Shown: positions 1 through 12,799, numbered from the stretch's first letter. The stretch is DNA of 64,000 nt from Agrilactobacillus yilanensis (GCF_003946725.1 NZ_RHOY01000004.1:80543-144542), one strand, 5' to 3'. Notes: generated by a model from the letters alone, not told the origin. Numbers and translations: made by a program.

Positions 1-429
1 GTCAGGTTTGTTGTTGCTGACCAAAACTTTAGAACCTTTTTTCACTTTTGAAAGTTTCTTAACTTCATTGGAATAAATGCCAATTGGTTCGATGTGAATT
101 GCACCGGCATTAACAATATCTGTTTTATTTTTCTTGTTGTAATCTTCTAAAAACGGAATGTGTTGGAAATAGTTGGCATCAATATCTTTGGATAATAAAG
201 CTTTATTAGGCATTACATAATCCGTAAATTTCTTGATTTTTAAATTGACGCCTTCTTTTTTCAATTGCGGTTGAACATGTTTCAAAATTTCAGCATGAGG
301 GACAGGAGATGCCCCCACCGTAATTGTTGTAGCTGCTTTTGCTGTAGCGGTTTGTCCACCGGCAAAAACAAGTAAAGCCGCCCCAACGGCTGTGAAAGTT
401 AATGCTAAAGTTCTTTTCAAATTCTTCAT
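1..429 (-). CDS. metQ: Methionine ABC transporter substrate-binding protein MetQ (partial, 3' end outside window)
   Basis: NlpA/MetQ-family binding protein that delivers methionine to the MetNI importer at the outer face of the membrane. The first 143 codons are present and the gene runs off the window edge. The start ATG at 429 follows metI in the same direction. Residues 1-33 look like a signal sequence (MKNLKR, hydrophobic core, then an ATAKA-like cleavage region). Mature sequence opens with ITVGASPVPHAEIL, typical of the family. Oddity: where a lipobox cysteine is expected the sequence reads LVFAGGQ, with Gly instead of Cys, and no Cys occurs in the visible part. The protein may therefore be released or held differently. 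The family call is firm; the anchoring statement is inference. Confidence 0.9.
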   Translation of the reverse strand, partial: MKNLKRTLALTFTAVGAALLVFAGGQTATAKAATTITVGASPVPHAEILKHVQPQLKKEGVNLKIKKFTDYVMPNKALLSKDIDANYFQHIPFLEDYNKKNKTDIVNAGAIHIEPIGIYSNEVKKLSKVKKGSKVLVSNNKPD

Positions 430-460
430 GATCTAATTCCTCCAATAAATATATTAATTA

Positions 461-1159
461 TTAAGCGACCGAACGCTTATCAATTTTACGAACTGTGAAA
501 TCCCCAATGGCTTGGAAAATAAAGACAATAATCAAAATAACAACGGTAGAGGTCAGGGTAACGGCATTTTGGTTGGCCTGGAACCCATCTTGATAGGCTA
601 AGTTACCTAACCCACCAGCACCAATCACACCCGCCATAGCAGTGTAACCAATTAATGAAATCCCGGTTACTGTAATACCTGAAATAATTGCTGGTAAACT
701 TTCCGGCAACAAGACTTTCCACATCACTTGCAGCTTGCTAGCCCCCATCGCTTCGGCGGCTTCAATCACACCTGCATCGACTTCATGAAAGCCGATTTCA
801 ACCATCCGTGCATAAAACGGTGCTGCTGAGATGATCAATGATGGCATTGCTGCTCTAGGGCCAATAATTGTACCGGTAATTTGCTTCGTAATCGGAATTA
901 ACAGTACGATTAAAATAATAAATGGGATTGACCGGAAAACATTAACTAAAATGGCGGTTATTTTATTTAAAATAAAAGCGCCAGCACTGTGTTTCCCAGT
1001 TGTTTCATAAAGTAATAAGCCTAAAATAATACCGAATATAAAGACAAATACTACTGAAAATAAAGTCATCCAAACGGTTTCTCCCGTTGCTGTCCACAAA
1101 GCCTGCCAATCGACTTGTGAGAAATCAAAATATGACGCTAAGCTATTTGGATCTGCCAC
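461..1159 (-). CDS. metI: Methionine ABC transporter permease MetI
   Basis: Membrane permease of the MetNIQ methionine importer, 232 residues, within the usual family length. About five hydrophobic segments are visible. The cytoplasmic coupling motif of binding-protein-dependent permeases is seen as EAAEAMGAS followed by [14 protein letters not shown] near residues 133-155. The 5' end overlaps the end of metN by 17 nt, which points to translational coupling. metQ follows 31 nt downstream, so the order is metN-metI-metQ in one transcript under the methionine T-box. No abnormal features were seen. Confidence 0.95.
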   Translation of the reverse strand: MADPNSLASYFDFSQVDWQALWTATGETVWMTLFSVVFVFIFGIILGLLLYETTGKHSAGAFILNKITAILVNVFRSIPFIILIVLLIPITKQITGTIIGPRAAMPSLIISAAPFYARMVEIGFHEVDAGVIEAAEAMGASKLQVMWKVLLPESLPAIISGITVTGISLIGYTAMAGVIGAGGLGNLAYQDGFQANQNAVTLTSTVVILIIVFIFQAIGDFTVRKIDKRSVA

Positions 1160-2186
1160 TTCGAATCACCTCCATATCCACACGCATTTGTTTCAAATAG
1201 GCTACTGCCTGTTCTAACAGTTCTGAATTGCCCCGTAACTGCAAATATAAGTTACCTAACGGGCCGCCTTGAGTTTGATGAATATTACCTTCAATAATAT
1301 TTAACTGAACTTCAGGCATCTTTTTAAGCATTTCAGAGATAATCGGCAGCTTTGCCTGTTCCCCATGGAAAGTTAACTTCAGAATCAGACCATCTGGCAC
1401 TTTAGCCAGTAATTCATCCAAAATAACCTCTGTATCTTCAGTTTCCGGATTAACTTCTTCTTGAACAAATTCTTTTGTTAAAGCAGCTTGTGGATATCTG
1501 AAAATATCTAACACAGAACCTTGTTCCACAATACGGCCGGAATCCATCACTGCCATATTTTGACAGATCTTTCGAACCACATGCATCTCATGGGTAATGA
1601 CCACCATGGTAATATTTAACTTTCGATTAATCTTCAAAAGTAATTCTAAAACTTCCTCAGTCGTTGCTGGATCTAAGGCGCTGGTTGCTTCATCACAAAG
1701 CAAAATTTTAGGATCATTGGCTAACGCCCGGGCCACGCCCACCCGTTGTTTCTGACCACCAGATAATTCTGAGGGATAAGCATCCTCACGACCATCTAAT
1801 CCGACTAAATCGATTAATTCCGCCGCTTTTTGGGCGCGCTGCACTTTGCTCACACCTTTTAATTCCAAAGGTAACTCAATATTTTGCCGAACTGTCCGGG
1901 ACCATAATAAATTAAAATGCTGGAAAATCATACCGATCTCTTGACGGGTCTGACGCAATGCTTTGCCCCGCAGCTGGGTCATGTCCACATCATCAATTAA
2001 AACCTGGCCCGATGTAGGGGGCTCTAAACTATTAATCATTCGAACTAAGGTACTTTTGCCAGCGCCGGAATAACCAACAATCCCAAAGATTTCACCATTG
2101 CCAATTTTTAACGAAACCTTGTCAACGGCTGTAATCGTATTTTGGCGGGTATGATAAATTTTGCTGACATCTTTAAATTCAATCAA
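1143..2186 (-). CDS. metN: Methionine ABC transporter ATP-binding protein MetN
   Basis: ATPase of the methionine importer, 347 residues. Visible motifs are Walker [10 protein letters not shown], signature LSGGQKQR and Walker [15 protein letters not shown]-terminal NIL-type regulatory domain follows (about the last 100 residues, including [12 protein letters not shown]). I chose the TTG start at 2186 because it has an AGAGGAAG ribosome site 7 nt upstream and gives the usual N-terminus [11 protein letters not shown]. The frame stays open to 2279, but that extension runs through the T-box antiterminator and terminator, so it is not coding. First gene of the metNIQ operon. Confidence 0.95.
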   Translation of the reverse strand: MIEFKDVSKIYHTRQNTITAVDKVSLKIGNGEIFGIVGYSGAGKSTLVRMINSLEPPTSGQVLIDDVDMTQLRGKALRQTRQEIGMIFQHFNLLWSRTVRQNIELPLELKGVSKVQRAQKAAELIDLVGLDGREDAYPSELSGGQKQRVGVARALANDPKILLCDEATSALDPATTEEVLELLLKINRKLNITMVVITHEMHVVRKICQNMAVMDSGRIVEQGSVLDIFRYPQAALTKEFVQEEVNPETEDTEVILDELLAKVPDGLILKLTFHGEQAKLPIISEMLKKMPEVQLNIIEGNIHQTQGGPLGNLYLQLRGNSELLEQAVAYLKQMRVDMEVIRSGRSK

Positions 2187-2474
2187 AAGCTCACTTCCTC
2201 TAAAAAAATGTAAAATAAAAAACGCCCTTAAAAAAGGACGTCTCAGACGCGGTACCACCTTGTTTTGCCGGTTCTTCACAAAACCAGCCTTCGTAACTCC
2301 ATTGAGTTCTGGGTAACGGCACTACCGCAATTGGTTCGTCAAAACTCACCAATTGAACGCTCACAGACCATATTCAGCTATCGTTTTAGGTTTTCTCTCA
2401 GCCAAAATGAAAACTCTCTTAGCAAAAACGGTTAACTTACTCATCTGTTCTTCGCAAAAATTTAATTTGTAATT
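2187..2474 (-). promoter_or_regulatory. T-box leader (methionine) of metNIQ
   Basis: The minus-strand leader carries the T-box core GGTGGTACCGCG (complement of 2248-2259). A terminator hairpin follows directly (complement of about 2216-2241, ACGTCCTT/AAGGGCGT then a U run). In the specifier region the transcript reads GAATATGGTC, so an AUG methionine specifier at 2371-2369 fits. Low charging of tRNA-Met would stabilise the antiterminator and allow metN transcription. The T-box call rests on the core motif. The specifier assignment is inferred from position and from the downstream genes. Confidence 0.9.
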
Positions 2475-2480
2475 ATTGAA

Positions 2481-2509
2481 ATCATAATCAATCTTTGTCC
2501 AACTGTCAA
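2481..2509 (-). promoter_or_regulatory. Sigma-A promoter of the metNIQ T-box transcript
   Basis: On the minus strand a perfect -35 TTGACA (complement of 2504-2509) and a -10 TATGAT (complement of 2481-2486) are separated by 17 nt. Transcription would start near 2474, just after the stop of the upstream gene and before the T-box leader. Confidence 0.8.
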
Positions 2510-2517
2510 GTTTTGTT

Positions 2518-2832
2518 TTAGGATTTTGTCACAATAATCTCTGCAATCCAGTTGTCCTTGCGATTGGTACTGTTCATTAATTCAGGCTCATCCGTGATTG
2601 CTGTATGCACTTTTTTGATTTCACCACTAATTGGTGCTGGTAAATCTAAAACAGCTTTTTCAGCTTCAACGGCTAATAAAGTATCCCCTTTTGTTAAGGT
2701 GCCCGCTTGACTCGGTAAATCTACAAACTTAACACGGCCCAATTCATCTTGTGCCTGAGGTGTTAAGCCTAGCCGAACGACGCCGGTATCTAATGTTTCT
2801 TGCCAAAAATATTCTGATTGTTGTGCTGCCAT
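2518..2832 (-). CDS. GcvH-like lipoyl carrier protein
   Basis: Small 104-residue protein with the fold signature of glycine cleavage H proteins. The lipoylation motif is VEAEKAVLDLPAPISG around residues 55-70, and the Lys in EKAV would carry the lipoyl group. It is shorter than classical GcvH (about 125-130 residues), and no glycine cleavage genes are nearby. In organisms without that system such proteins can act as lipoyl relays to 2-oxoacid dehydrogenases; that role is inference here. It lies 12 nt downstream of rodA, is probably cotranscribed with it, and is followed by the metNIQ promoter. Confidence 0.8.
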   Translation of the reverse strand: MAAQQSEYFWQETLDTGVVRLGLTPQAQDELGRVKFVDLPSQAGTLTKGDTLLAVEAEKAVLDLPAPISGEIKKVHTAITDEPELMNSTNRKDNWIAEIIVTKS

Positions 2833-2844
2833 TATCTATCACAC

Positions 2845-4035
2845 CTATCTGAAATTCTCATTTGTACTAAACATATAACTCTTATAATGATATCGCATCG
2901 ACATAATCAATCCAATACCAATCATATTGCCCAGTAAAGACGATCCCCCTTGGGAGACAAAAGGCAATGGTATACCTGTCAATGGTAATAGGCCAATACT
3001 CATCCCGATGTTTTCAAAAACATGGAATAAAATCATCATAATGACCCCAGTGGAAATATAGGCATAAAATTCATTTTTTGTATCAACAATTACGCGAATC
3101 ATTTGATAAATCAGTAAAAAGTAGAGCAGGACTAATGCACAGCCGCCAATGAAACCAAAGTTTTCGCCAATGACTGAAAAAATCATATCTGATTCTCGAA
3201 CTGGAACATACACATCAGACTGATTAAAACCTTTACCAGTCAGCTGCCCAGAACCAATGGCTTTCATACTCTGCCACAGTTGGTAACCTTTGTCAGTTGT
3301 ATTTTGTGAAGGATTGAGCCAGCTATCAATTCGGTCAAACTGATAACTCCGAAACCCAATTTTCATCAGTAAACTACGACCCCAGTCCGTGCCGACAAAC
3401 GTAATTGCTGTCCCACCAATTAAAACGACACCGGAAATTAAAGGTGTTAGAATTTTCCAAGTAACCCCTGAAACTAATAAGACCCCGCCAAAGATGGCGA
3501 AGAATACAAGCATCGTCCCAAAGTCATTTTGTAATTTTAATAAAACAGCGACTGGTACTAAAACAAGGACCATTTTGCCGATTAAAAGCCAATCAAACTT
3601 TGGTGTATGTTGATTATAGCGGCTGTTATGCAGGTTTACCGTTCGCGCCAGCATCAAAATAAATGCCGGCTTCATCACTTCAGAAGGCTGAAAAGTCAAA
3701 GAGCCCAGTGCAAACCAGCTTTTTGCCCCAGTTTGAAGGTAATACGATCGACTATATAAAAACAAGACGGCCACTAATAAGAAGAGCCCTAAGCCGTAAA
3801 CATAAGGCGCAATCCGCCAAAGCTGTTCGGCATCAAACTGCATGATGATGATAACCGCAATGGCACCAATTGCATACCAAAGCGTCTGAACAATCACTGC
3901 TCGGGTTGGACTTCCCGCTGATGAATCGTGACTGATCGCCACATATAAAGATAACAAGCCCACTAATGATAACAACATAATTGTTAAAATAATGCCATAG
4001 TCAATTCTTGAAGACCCGTCATTTGTTTCATTCAT
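2845..4035 (-). CDS. rodA: Rod shape-determining SEDS glycosyltransferase RodA
   Basis: SEDS-family (FtsW/RodA/SpoVE) peptidoglycan polymerase of 396 residues with about ten transmembrane segments, used in sidewall synthesis. Family motifs are visible: FQPSEVMKPAFIL, KLQNDFGTMLV, DRIDSWLNP, and near the C-terminus GLLPLTGIPLPFVSQGGSS. The neighbourhood with mbl, yidD and epuA supports RodA rather than FtsW. The ATG at 4035 gives a normal N-terminal cytoplasmic segment before the first hydrophobic helix. Confidence 0.93.
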   Translation of the reverse strand: MNETNDGSSRIDYGIILTIMLLSLVGLLSLYVAISHDSSAGSPTRAVIVQTLWYAIGAIAVIIIMQFDAEQLWRIAPYVYGLGLFLLVAVLFLYSRSYYLQTGAKSWFALGSLTFQPSEVMKPAFILMLARTVNLHNSRYNQHTPKFDWLLIGKMVLVLVPVAVLLKLQNDFGTMLVFFAIFGGVLLVSGVTWKILTPLISGVVLIGGTAITFVGTDWGRSLLMKIGFRSYQFDRIDSWLNPSQNTTDKGYQLWQSMKAIGSGQLTGKGFNQSDVYVPVRESDMIFSVIGENFGFIGGCALVLLYFLLIYQMIRVIVDTKNEFYAYISTGVIMMILFHVFENIGMSIGLLPLTGIPLPFVSQGGSSLLGNMIGIGLIMSMRYHYKSYMFSTNENFR

Positions 4036-4060
4036 ATTTCGAAAAACCCCTTAGGTACTT

Positions 4061-4288
4061 TTATCTTTGATGTAAGTTATACATCATCAATAAATCATTG
4101 ATTGCATCGTCTAACTGTTTAAAATGTTTTGTTGCGGTATCCCCTAGCATTTGTGTTTCAAAACGCTGTGGTTCTTCTTCAATGATAACGCCAACTTTTT
4201 TGTCGTTGATCAACAATTCATAGCCTGCTTTTTCATTGATTGTTACATTATTGACTTTAACCGCAATATTTTGTTCTTTTTTGCGCAT
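4061..4288 (-). CDS. DUF2969-type small protein
   Basis: 75-residue soluble protein beginning MRKKEQNIAVKVNN and containing the segment INDKKVGVIIEEEPQRFE. It resembles the DUF2969 family found in lactobacilli, usually near cell-shape genes. The function is unknown. It sits between yidD and rodA in the same direction with short gaps (9 nt and 25 nt), so it is probably in the same transcript. The family assignment is from memory of short motifs and is moderately certain. Confidence 0.65.
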   Translation of the reverse strand: MRKKEQNIAVKVNNVTINEKAGYELLINDKKVGVIIEEEPQRFETQMLGDTATKHFKQLDDAINDLLMMYNLHQR

Positions 4289-4297
4289 AAAAACTCC

Positions 4298-4588
4298 TTA
4301 ATTATGGTTATAAAACTTCTTTGCAATGATTTCGTCTACATAGTCCTCAGGATGAGGATTGCGTCGTAACGTAAATTTATCTGGTACCGGATCAACGCCG
4401 CCTCTAATAAAGGGGTTGCAGCGGATAATTCGTGCAATACCCATGATGAATCCCTTAATAAAGCCATGTTTTTTTAAAGCAGATAACATGTAATTAGAAC
4501 ACGTTGGATAATAACGACAGCTTGGCGGGAATAACGGCGAAATAAAACGCTGATAAAAACGGACCAAATAAATCATAATTTGTTTCAT
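4298..4588 (-). CDS. yidD: Membrane protein insertion efficiency factor YidD
   Basis: 96 residues with the strongly conserved YidD pattern: [23 protein letters not shown] near residues 12-34 and [17 protein letters not shown] near residues 53-70. YidD assists YidC-dependent insertion of membrane proteins at the inner face of the membrane. Here it lies in the rodA-mbl cluster. An amphipathic N-terminus and conserved cysteines are present. Length is in the normal range. Confidence 0.95.
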   Translation of the reverse strand: MKQIMIYLVRFYQRFISPLFPPSCRYYPTCSNYMLSALKKHGFIKGFIMGIARIIRCNPFIRGGVDPVPDKFTLRRNPHPEDYVDEIIAKKFYNHN

Positions 4589-4603
4589 GAAACTCCTCCA
4601 ATT

Positions 4604-4825
4604 CTAGTGGAAGAAGTCAAAAATATGCTGCCATGTGCTAGGTAAAAACACCTTAAATGGATTACCGCCACCTAATTTATAGCCCACCATCGTACCAATA
4701 ATCATCATGATTATGGCCACTAAAATGAGTAATAAAATCCGTTTTAAAATCCACCGTGGGTAACTGACCGGTTCAACATCATGATGTTTTTTAACATGAT
4801 CGGTATGGACTTGATCTTGAGCCAT
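4604..4825 (-). CDS. EpuA-like small membrane protein
   Basis: 73 residues: a polar, His-rich N-terminus (about 1-25), one hydrophobic segment (about 29-50, LLLILVAIIMMIIGTMVGY), and the tail GGGNPFKVFLPSTWQHIFDF. This matches the short EpuA family, which databases often label as an RNA polymerase beta subunit although it is a small single-pass membrane protein. No defined function can be read from the sequence. It lies between mbl and yidD with 14-15 nt gaps, consistent with a cell-envelope operon. Confidence 0.7.
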   Translation of the reverse strand: MAQDQVHTDHVKKHHDVEPVSYPRWILKRILLLILVAIIMMIIGTMVGYKLGGGNPFKVFLPSTWQHIFDFFH

Positions 4826-4839
4826 GCTTCATATACCTC

Positions 4840-5832
4840 TTAACGTGTTTTTTTAGTATCGGATAAATGCTGCAATAAAATACCAGTGCCTAAAGCAACA
4901 GAATCCAATGGTTGATCGGCCAATAATACGGGTACTTGTAAATGCTCTGCGAATAAGCGATCGATCCCGCGTAATAAAGCGCCCCCGCCGGTGATCATAA
5001 TACCATGATCAATAATATCTGCTGATAATTCTGGTGGTGTTTGTTCCAAGACACTCTTAGCAGCTTCAATAATAGTGGCTAAAGTATCATGCAAAGCCTC
5101 TTCAACTTCAATTGCCGTGACTTCTACTTCTTTAGGCAAGCCAGTAGCCATATCCCGGCCACGAACGGCTAGTTTTGCTTCTGGATCTGGTTCAAAAGCA
5201 TAGCCAATTTCTTTTTTGATCATTTCAGCCGTATGGTCCCCGATTAACAAGCCATGTTTTTGTTTCACATAAGCGGACACATTTTGATCCATCTTATCTC
5301 CTGCTAAACGCAAGGATTGGCTGGTAACCACTTCGCCCATGGACAAAATTGCAATGTCGCTAGTCCCGCCGCCAATATCAATCACCATATTACCTTGTGG
5401 TTTAAAAATATCTAAGCCAGCGCCGACAGCGGCAACTTTTGGTTCAAATTCAAGATAAACATTTTTGCCGCCTGAAGCTTCTGCAGCCTCAATAATTGCT
5501 TTTTGTTCAATGGATGTTGTGTTTGTTGGTGCGCAGATTAAAATATCTAATTTAGATAATGCGCTTTTTACATTTAATTTATTGATGAAATAAGAAAGCA
5601 TTTCTTCGGTTATGTCAAAGTCAGCGATAACACCATCTTTTAAAGGCCGAATTGCCCGAATATTACCAGGTGTACGCCCAACCATTTTATACGCATCAGA
5701 ACCGACGGCTAAAACCTTCCCGTCAGACATATTAATGGCCACTACAGATGGCTCATTTAATACGATACCTTTGCCCTGAACATTGATCAAAACATTAGCC
5801 GTTCCTAAATCAATGCCGATACCTTTTGCCAT
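4840..5832 (-). CDS. mbl: MreB-like actin homologue (Mbl)
   Basis: 330-residue bacterial actin. Phosphate-1 motif IGIDLGTANVLI is at the N-terminus, the phosphate-2 region is VIDIGGGTSD, and the adenosine motif is MITGGGALLRGIDRL near the C-terminus. These proteins polymerise under the membrane and guide the elongasome that includes RodA, which is encoded downstream in the same direction. The neighbours favour the Mbl paralogue over the MreB copy that normally precedes mreC and mreD. Only that paralogue choice is uncertain. Confidence 0.9.
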   Translation of the reverse strand: MAKGIGIDLGTANVLINVQGKGIVLNEPSVVAINMSDGKVLAVGSDAYKMVGRTPGNIRAIRPLKDGVIADFDITEEMLSYFINKLNVKSALSKLDILICAPTNTTSIEQKAIIEAAEASGGKNVYLEFEPKVAAVGAGLDIFKPQGNMVIDIGGGTSDIAILSMGEVVTSQSLRLAGDKMDQNVSAYVKQKHGLLIGDHTAEMIKKEIGYAFEPDPEAKLAVRGRDMATGLPKEVEVTAIEVEEALHDTLATIIEAAKSVLEQTPPELSADIIDHGIMITGGGALLRGIDRLFAEHLQVPVLLADQPLDSVALGTGILLQHLSDTKKTR

Positions 5833-5864
5833 GTCTGTTCCCCTCTCGTTAATTACGTTGATTG

Positions 5865-5873
5865 ATTATATCA
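5865..5873 (-). promoter_or_regulatory. Candidate extended -10 promoter for mbl
   Basis: The minus strand reads TGATATAATC about 30 nt upstream of the mbl ATG, i.e. an extended -10 (TGnTATAAT). No good -35 is visible at 17 nt, so this is a moderate call based on motif and position. Confidence 0.45.
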
Positions 5874-5952
5874 TATAACAAACTATCTTAAAATAAGGCA
5901 ATTTACGCCTTAATTATTTATTATACTCCTATGCACTTTACAATGAACAGAA

Positions 5953-6186
5953 TTAATGGAGTAAATAAATAAAATTATGAGCTTGCTCTACTAAGCTCAA
6001 GAAAAAAGAACTGACATTGTAACCAATGGCAATCGCTAGAAAAACTAAAATTAGTTGTGCTTGCGGCACATGATCCCGTTTAATTAAAGCGTCAAAACGC
6101 AATGAACGGATGGCCCAAAAGGTCAGCACAATGAAAAATATATGGCTGAACGCTGTATAAACCGCTTGTAAGCCTACAATTTTCAA
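5953..6186 (-). CDS. DUF1146 (YwzB-like) membrane protein
   Basis: 77 residues with two hydrophobic segments (about 10-27 and 45-66) and a central stretch ALIKRDHVPQAQLILVFLAIAIGY that is typical of DUF1146. The family is commonly found just after the atp operon in Firmicutes. The function is not known. It is separated from atpC by a strong terminator, so it probably has its own promoter or receives readthrough. In several relatives murA lies between this gene and mbl; here it does not. Confidence 0.8.
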   Translation of the reverse strand: MKIVGLQAVYTAFSHIFFIVLTFWAIRSLRFDALIKRDHVPQAQLILVFLAIAIGYNVSSFFLSLVEQAHNFIYLLH

Positions 6187-6233
6187 ACTTCTTTACTCCT
6201 TTTTTATTCACTACTTTTAATATAACATAAAAA

Positions 6234-6273
6234 AAGAGATTGGCCATAAGACTCAAGTCTTATCCCAATCTCT
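6234..6273 (-). terminator. Rho-independent terminator of the atp operon
   Basis: A long inverted repeat (AGAGATTGG and ATAAGACT against AGTCTTAT and CAATCTCT) is followed on the minus strand by a run of seven U. It lies directly after atpC. Confidence 0.9.
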
Positions 6274-6288
6274 AAATCGCACTGAAAA

Positions 6289-6732
6289 CTAATTATTACT
6301 TTGATGATTTGAAACGGAAATCCGATTCACTGCACGTCTTAAAGCAACTTGTGCTCTAAGCATCTCATCGCTGTCATGTTGTGTTTTAGCAGTTTCGATT
6401 TTCTTTTCAGCCCGTGCTTTGGCTTTTTGAGCCCGACGCAAATCAATATCGCGTGCCCGTTCAGCTGAATCCGCAACAATTGATGCATGATTATCGCTGA
6501 CTTCTAAAAAGCCACCATTCACAGCAACTGTGTCTAGATGGTTTTCGTCTAAACGATAAACCCGGACTTCTGAAATTTTAACCGGCGCAATAATAGGTTC
6601 ATGATTAGCCATGATCCCCAAATCCCCGTCCAACGCTTTAACAACCAACATCCGTGCATGATGCTGATAAACAACGCCATCTGGGGTTACAATGCTAACC
6701 GTCAAAATTTGTTCTTTTTCGTTATCGGCCAT
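6289..6732 (-). CDS. atpC: ATP synthase epsilon subunit
   Basis: Central-stalk epsilon subunit of the F1Fo ATPase, 147 residues. The N-terminal beta-sandwich motif VVYQHHARMLVVKALDGDLGIMANHEP is recognisable (about residues 15-46). A C-terminal helical hairpin rich in Arg, Ala and Lys (RDIDLRRAQKAKARAEKKIE) follows. In lactic acid bacteria the complex mainly hydrolyses ATP to extrude protons at low pH. Last gene of atpBEFHAGDC, 14 nt after atpD. Confidence 0.95.
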   Translation of the reverse strand: MADNEKEQILTVSIVTPDGVVYQHHARMLVVKALDGDLGIMANHEPIIAPVKISEVRVYRLDENHLDTVAVNGGFLEVSDNHASIVADSAERARDIDLRRAQKAKARAEKKIETAKTQHDSDEMLRAQVALRRAVNRISVSNHQSNN

Positions 6733-6746
6733 ATTCGCTAACCCCC

Positions 6747-9141
<2,395 letters not shown>

Positions 9142-9172
9142 CTTGTCGCACCACCTTAACGTTCATGATCAA

Positions 9173-10729
<1,557 letters not shown>

Positions 10730-10751
10730 TCAATTCACCTCTCATTTTTGA

Positions 10752-11297
10752 TCATTTATTCAGTAGTAAGGATTCAATATTTGCTAATTTTGTCCGTAAA
10801 CTACCATCGACTACTTTATCCGCAGTTTTGACAATAACCCCGCCAATAATTGCTGGATCCACAACACTGTCAATTTTGACTTCATTAGCCTCAAAACGCT
10901 TAGCGATTTGTTGGCTTAACTTTTCTTGCTGGGCATCCGTTAATGCAATGGCTGTGGTTACTTCTGCCAAAATGATTTTTTTCTTTTCATCATATAATGC
11001 TTCAAAGTGGTCAACGATGAATAAAATGTCACTCATTCGTTTGTATTCAAACACCATCTGTAAAAAAGCCTGAATAGATGGGCTGAAATTTGCTTTCAAG
11101 CCATCAATAATAGGTTTTTTTTCGGTTAAATTTAAACGGGTATCCGTTAAGATATCACCTAATTCTGCATTATCTTCAAACACATGGCGTAAAGCCATTA
11201 GTTCTTCAAAAGTGCTTTCTAAGGTATCGTTTTCTTCAGCCAACTCAAATAATGCTTTACCATAACGTCTACCAATAGTGTATTTATCTAGAGCCAT
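10752..11297 (-). CDS. atpH: ATP synthase delta subunit
   Basis: Peripheral-stalk delta subunit (OSCP homologue), 181 residues. N-terminal IGRRYGKALFELAEEN and C-terminal DPAIIGGVIVKTADKVVDGSLRTKL are the two family signatures. It links the F1 head to the b-subunit stalk. The start codon region overlaps the end of atpF by 14 nt, indicating coupling within the operon. Confidence 0.96.
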   Translation of the reverse strand: MALDKYTIGRRYGKALFELAEENDTLESTFEELMALRHVFEDNAELGDILTDTRLNLTEKKPIIDGLKANFSPSIQAFLQMVFEYKRMSDILFIVDHFEALYDEKKKIILAEVTTAIALTDAQQEKLSQQIAKRFEANEVKIDSVVDPAIIGGVIVKTADKVVDGSLRTKLANIESLLLNK

Positions 11298-11799
11298 TGG
11301 TATCGCCTAACCCTTCAATGTAAGAATCGATCAATGCTTTTTGATCATCAGCATTTAATTCTTTACTAATTAATTTAGAAGCTATTTGAATCGATAATTG
11401 TGCAACATCATCTCTTGCACTAGCTAAAGCATCGACGCGTGCTTGTTCAGCATCTTTTTGCGCATTTGACTTCAGTTGTTGAGCTTCACTTTGGGCTTGT
11501 GAAACAATTTGATCGCGCTGTGTTTCGCCACTCTTTTGCGCATTTTGAACGATTTGTGTTGCTTCAGCACGTGTATTTTTCAATTCACTATTGCGTTTTG
11601 CGGCTAAATCGTCTGCTTTTTTCCGAGTGTCTTCAGCATAATCTAGATCGCCATTGATCTTATCTTCCCGTTTTGCCATTATTTTGGCCACAGGTGCATA
11701 AGCAAATTTAATTACGATCGCAAACATGATTACGAATAAAATCAAATAAATTAACATGTCACCCGTTTGAAGTGCAGCACCAAAAACAAGTTTGTCCAT
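11284..11799 (-). CDS. atpF: ATP synthase b subunit
   Basis: Peripheral-stalk b subunit, 171 residues. One N-terminal membrane helix (about residues 14-34, MLIYLILFVIMFAIVIKFAY) is followed by a long charged coiled coil rich in Ala, Lys, Glu and Gln. The end overlaps atpH. The predicted coiled coil and the position between atpE and atpH make the call secure. Confidence 0.96.
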   Translation of the reverse strand: MDKLVFGAALQTGDMLIYLILFVIMFAIVIKFAYAPVAKIMAKREDKINGDLDYAEDTRKKADDLAAKRNSELKNTRAEATQIVQNAQKSGETQRDQIVSQAQSEAQQLKSNAQKDAEQARVDALASARDDVAQLSIQIASKLISKELNADDQKALIDSYIEGLGDTNGSR

Positions 11800-11845
11800 C
11801 TCTATTGCACTTCCTCTCTAAACGAATTTAAATTGCATAACTCGA

Positions 11846-12058
11846 TTATAAGAAAAGAATCAAGAATGAGATGACGATGGCAATAATTGGCACGGCTTCG
11901 ATTAAACCTACACCGATGAACATTGTCCCACGCAATTGACCAGATAGTTCTGGTTGGCGAGCCATACTTTCAATTGTCTTAGCAATAACGTGCCCGTTAC
12001 CATAAGATGCAGCTAAGGCAGCTAGCCCTGCAGCAATACCAGCACCGATTGTTTTCAT
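11846..12058 (-). CDS. atpE: ATP synthase c subunit
   Basis: Proteolipid ring subunit of Fo, 70 residues. It has two membrane helices joined by the polar loop with ARQPE (residues 33-37). The ion-carrying carboxylate is Glu54 in [12 protein letters not shown]. The surrounding residues look proton-type rather than sodium-type, which is an inference from sequence alone. Position between atpB and atpF is standard. Confidence 0.97.
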   Translation of the reverse strand: MKTIGAGIAAGLAALAASYGNGHVIAKTIESMARQPELSGQLRGTMFIGVGLIEAVPIIAIVISFLILFL

Positions 12059-12088
12059 AAAAAAATACCTCCTAGATAATTTAACAAG

Positions 12089-12799
12089 TTACTCTTGTTC
12101 GAGCTTTTTGGACATGTAAACCATAGATAATGTTACAAATACATATGCCTGGATGCTTCCGATAAAGACGGAAAATGCTTGCCAGACCATTTCTAGTAAT
12201 GCGCCAGGAATGAAACTAACAACACCGAAACTACCCATAAATTGAGCAATTAGCTTCAATAAGATTTCACCGGCATAAATATTACCGTACAACCGCAAAG
12301 ACAGTGTCAAGAAATTCGTAAATTCCTCTAAAATGTTAATCGGCGTTAAGAGGGCAATAGGTCTTGTATAGTTCTTCAAGTACGTCCCAAAGCCCCATTT
12401 TTTTATACCGAAATAATGGGACATTAATAGAACTAATGCGGCTAAAGTCATTGTAACCACTGGATCACTCGTTGGTGATTTAACAAAATTATAATCTCCA
12501 ACATTGATTTCCAGGATTAATCCTAACTGGTTGGCCATAAAGATAAACATAAATAAAACAAATGCAAAGCCATAAAATTTCCGACCTTCTTCACCAGGCA
12601 TTGATTGTTTGACAATACCATGGACAAAGTCAATCAGCCATTCTAATACATTTTGCCGTTTACCCGGCCGCAAAGATGGTTTTCTTGAAAGATAAAGCAC
12701 AAGACCAATAACTATTAAGCATGCAAGTAAGCCAGAAATATCATTGGCTAAATTGAAGCTTAAGCCCCCGAAGTTCACAATTGGCAACTTCTCATCCAA
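12089..12799 (-). CDS. atpB: ATP synthase a subunit
   Basis: Membrane a subunit that forms the proton channel with the c ring, 236 residues from the chosen start. Conserved segments include RPIALLTPINILEEFTNFLTLSLRLYGNIYAGEIL (about residues 145-180), with the essential Arg in SLRLYGN, and QAYVFVTLSMVYM near the end. I chose TTG at 12799, preceded by GGGAGGAAGG 5 nt upstream, giving MDEKLPIVNF. The frame stays open for 64 codons further upstream but would read through the promoter and 5' UTR. No atpI-like gene is visible ahead of it. Confidence 0.95.
   Translation of the reverse strand: MDEKLPIVNFGGLSFNLANDISGLLACLIVIGLVLYLSRKPSLRPGKRQNVLEWLIDFVHGIVKQSMPGEEGRKFYGFAFVLFMFIFMANQLGLILEINVGDYNFVKSPTSDPVVTMTLAALVLLMSHYFGIKKWGFGTYLKNYTRPIALLTPINILEEFTNFLTLSLRLYGNIYAGEILLKLIAQFMGSFGVVSFIPGALLEMVWQAFSVFIGSIQAYVFVTLSMVYMSKKLEQE

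Noticed and set aside
2187..2279. 31-codon N-terminal extension of metN
   Set aside because: It is translated from the T-box antiterminator and terminator. The TTG at 2186 has a proper ribosome site and gives the normal MetN N-terminus.
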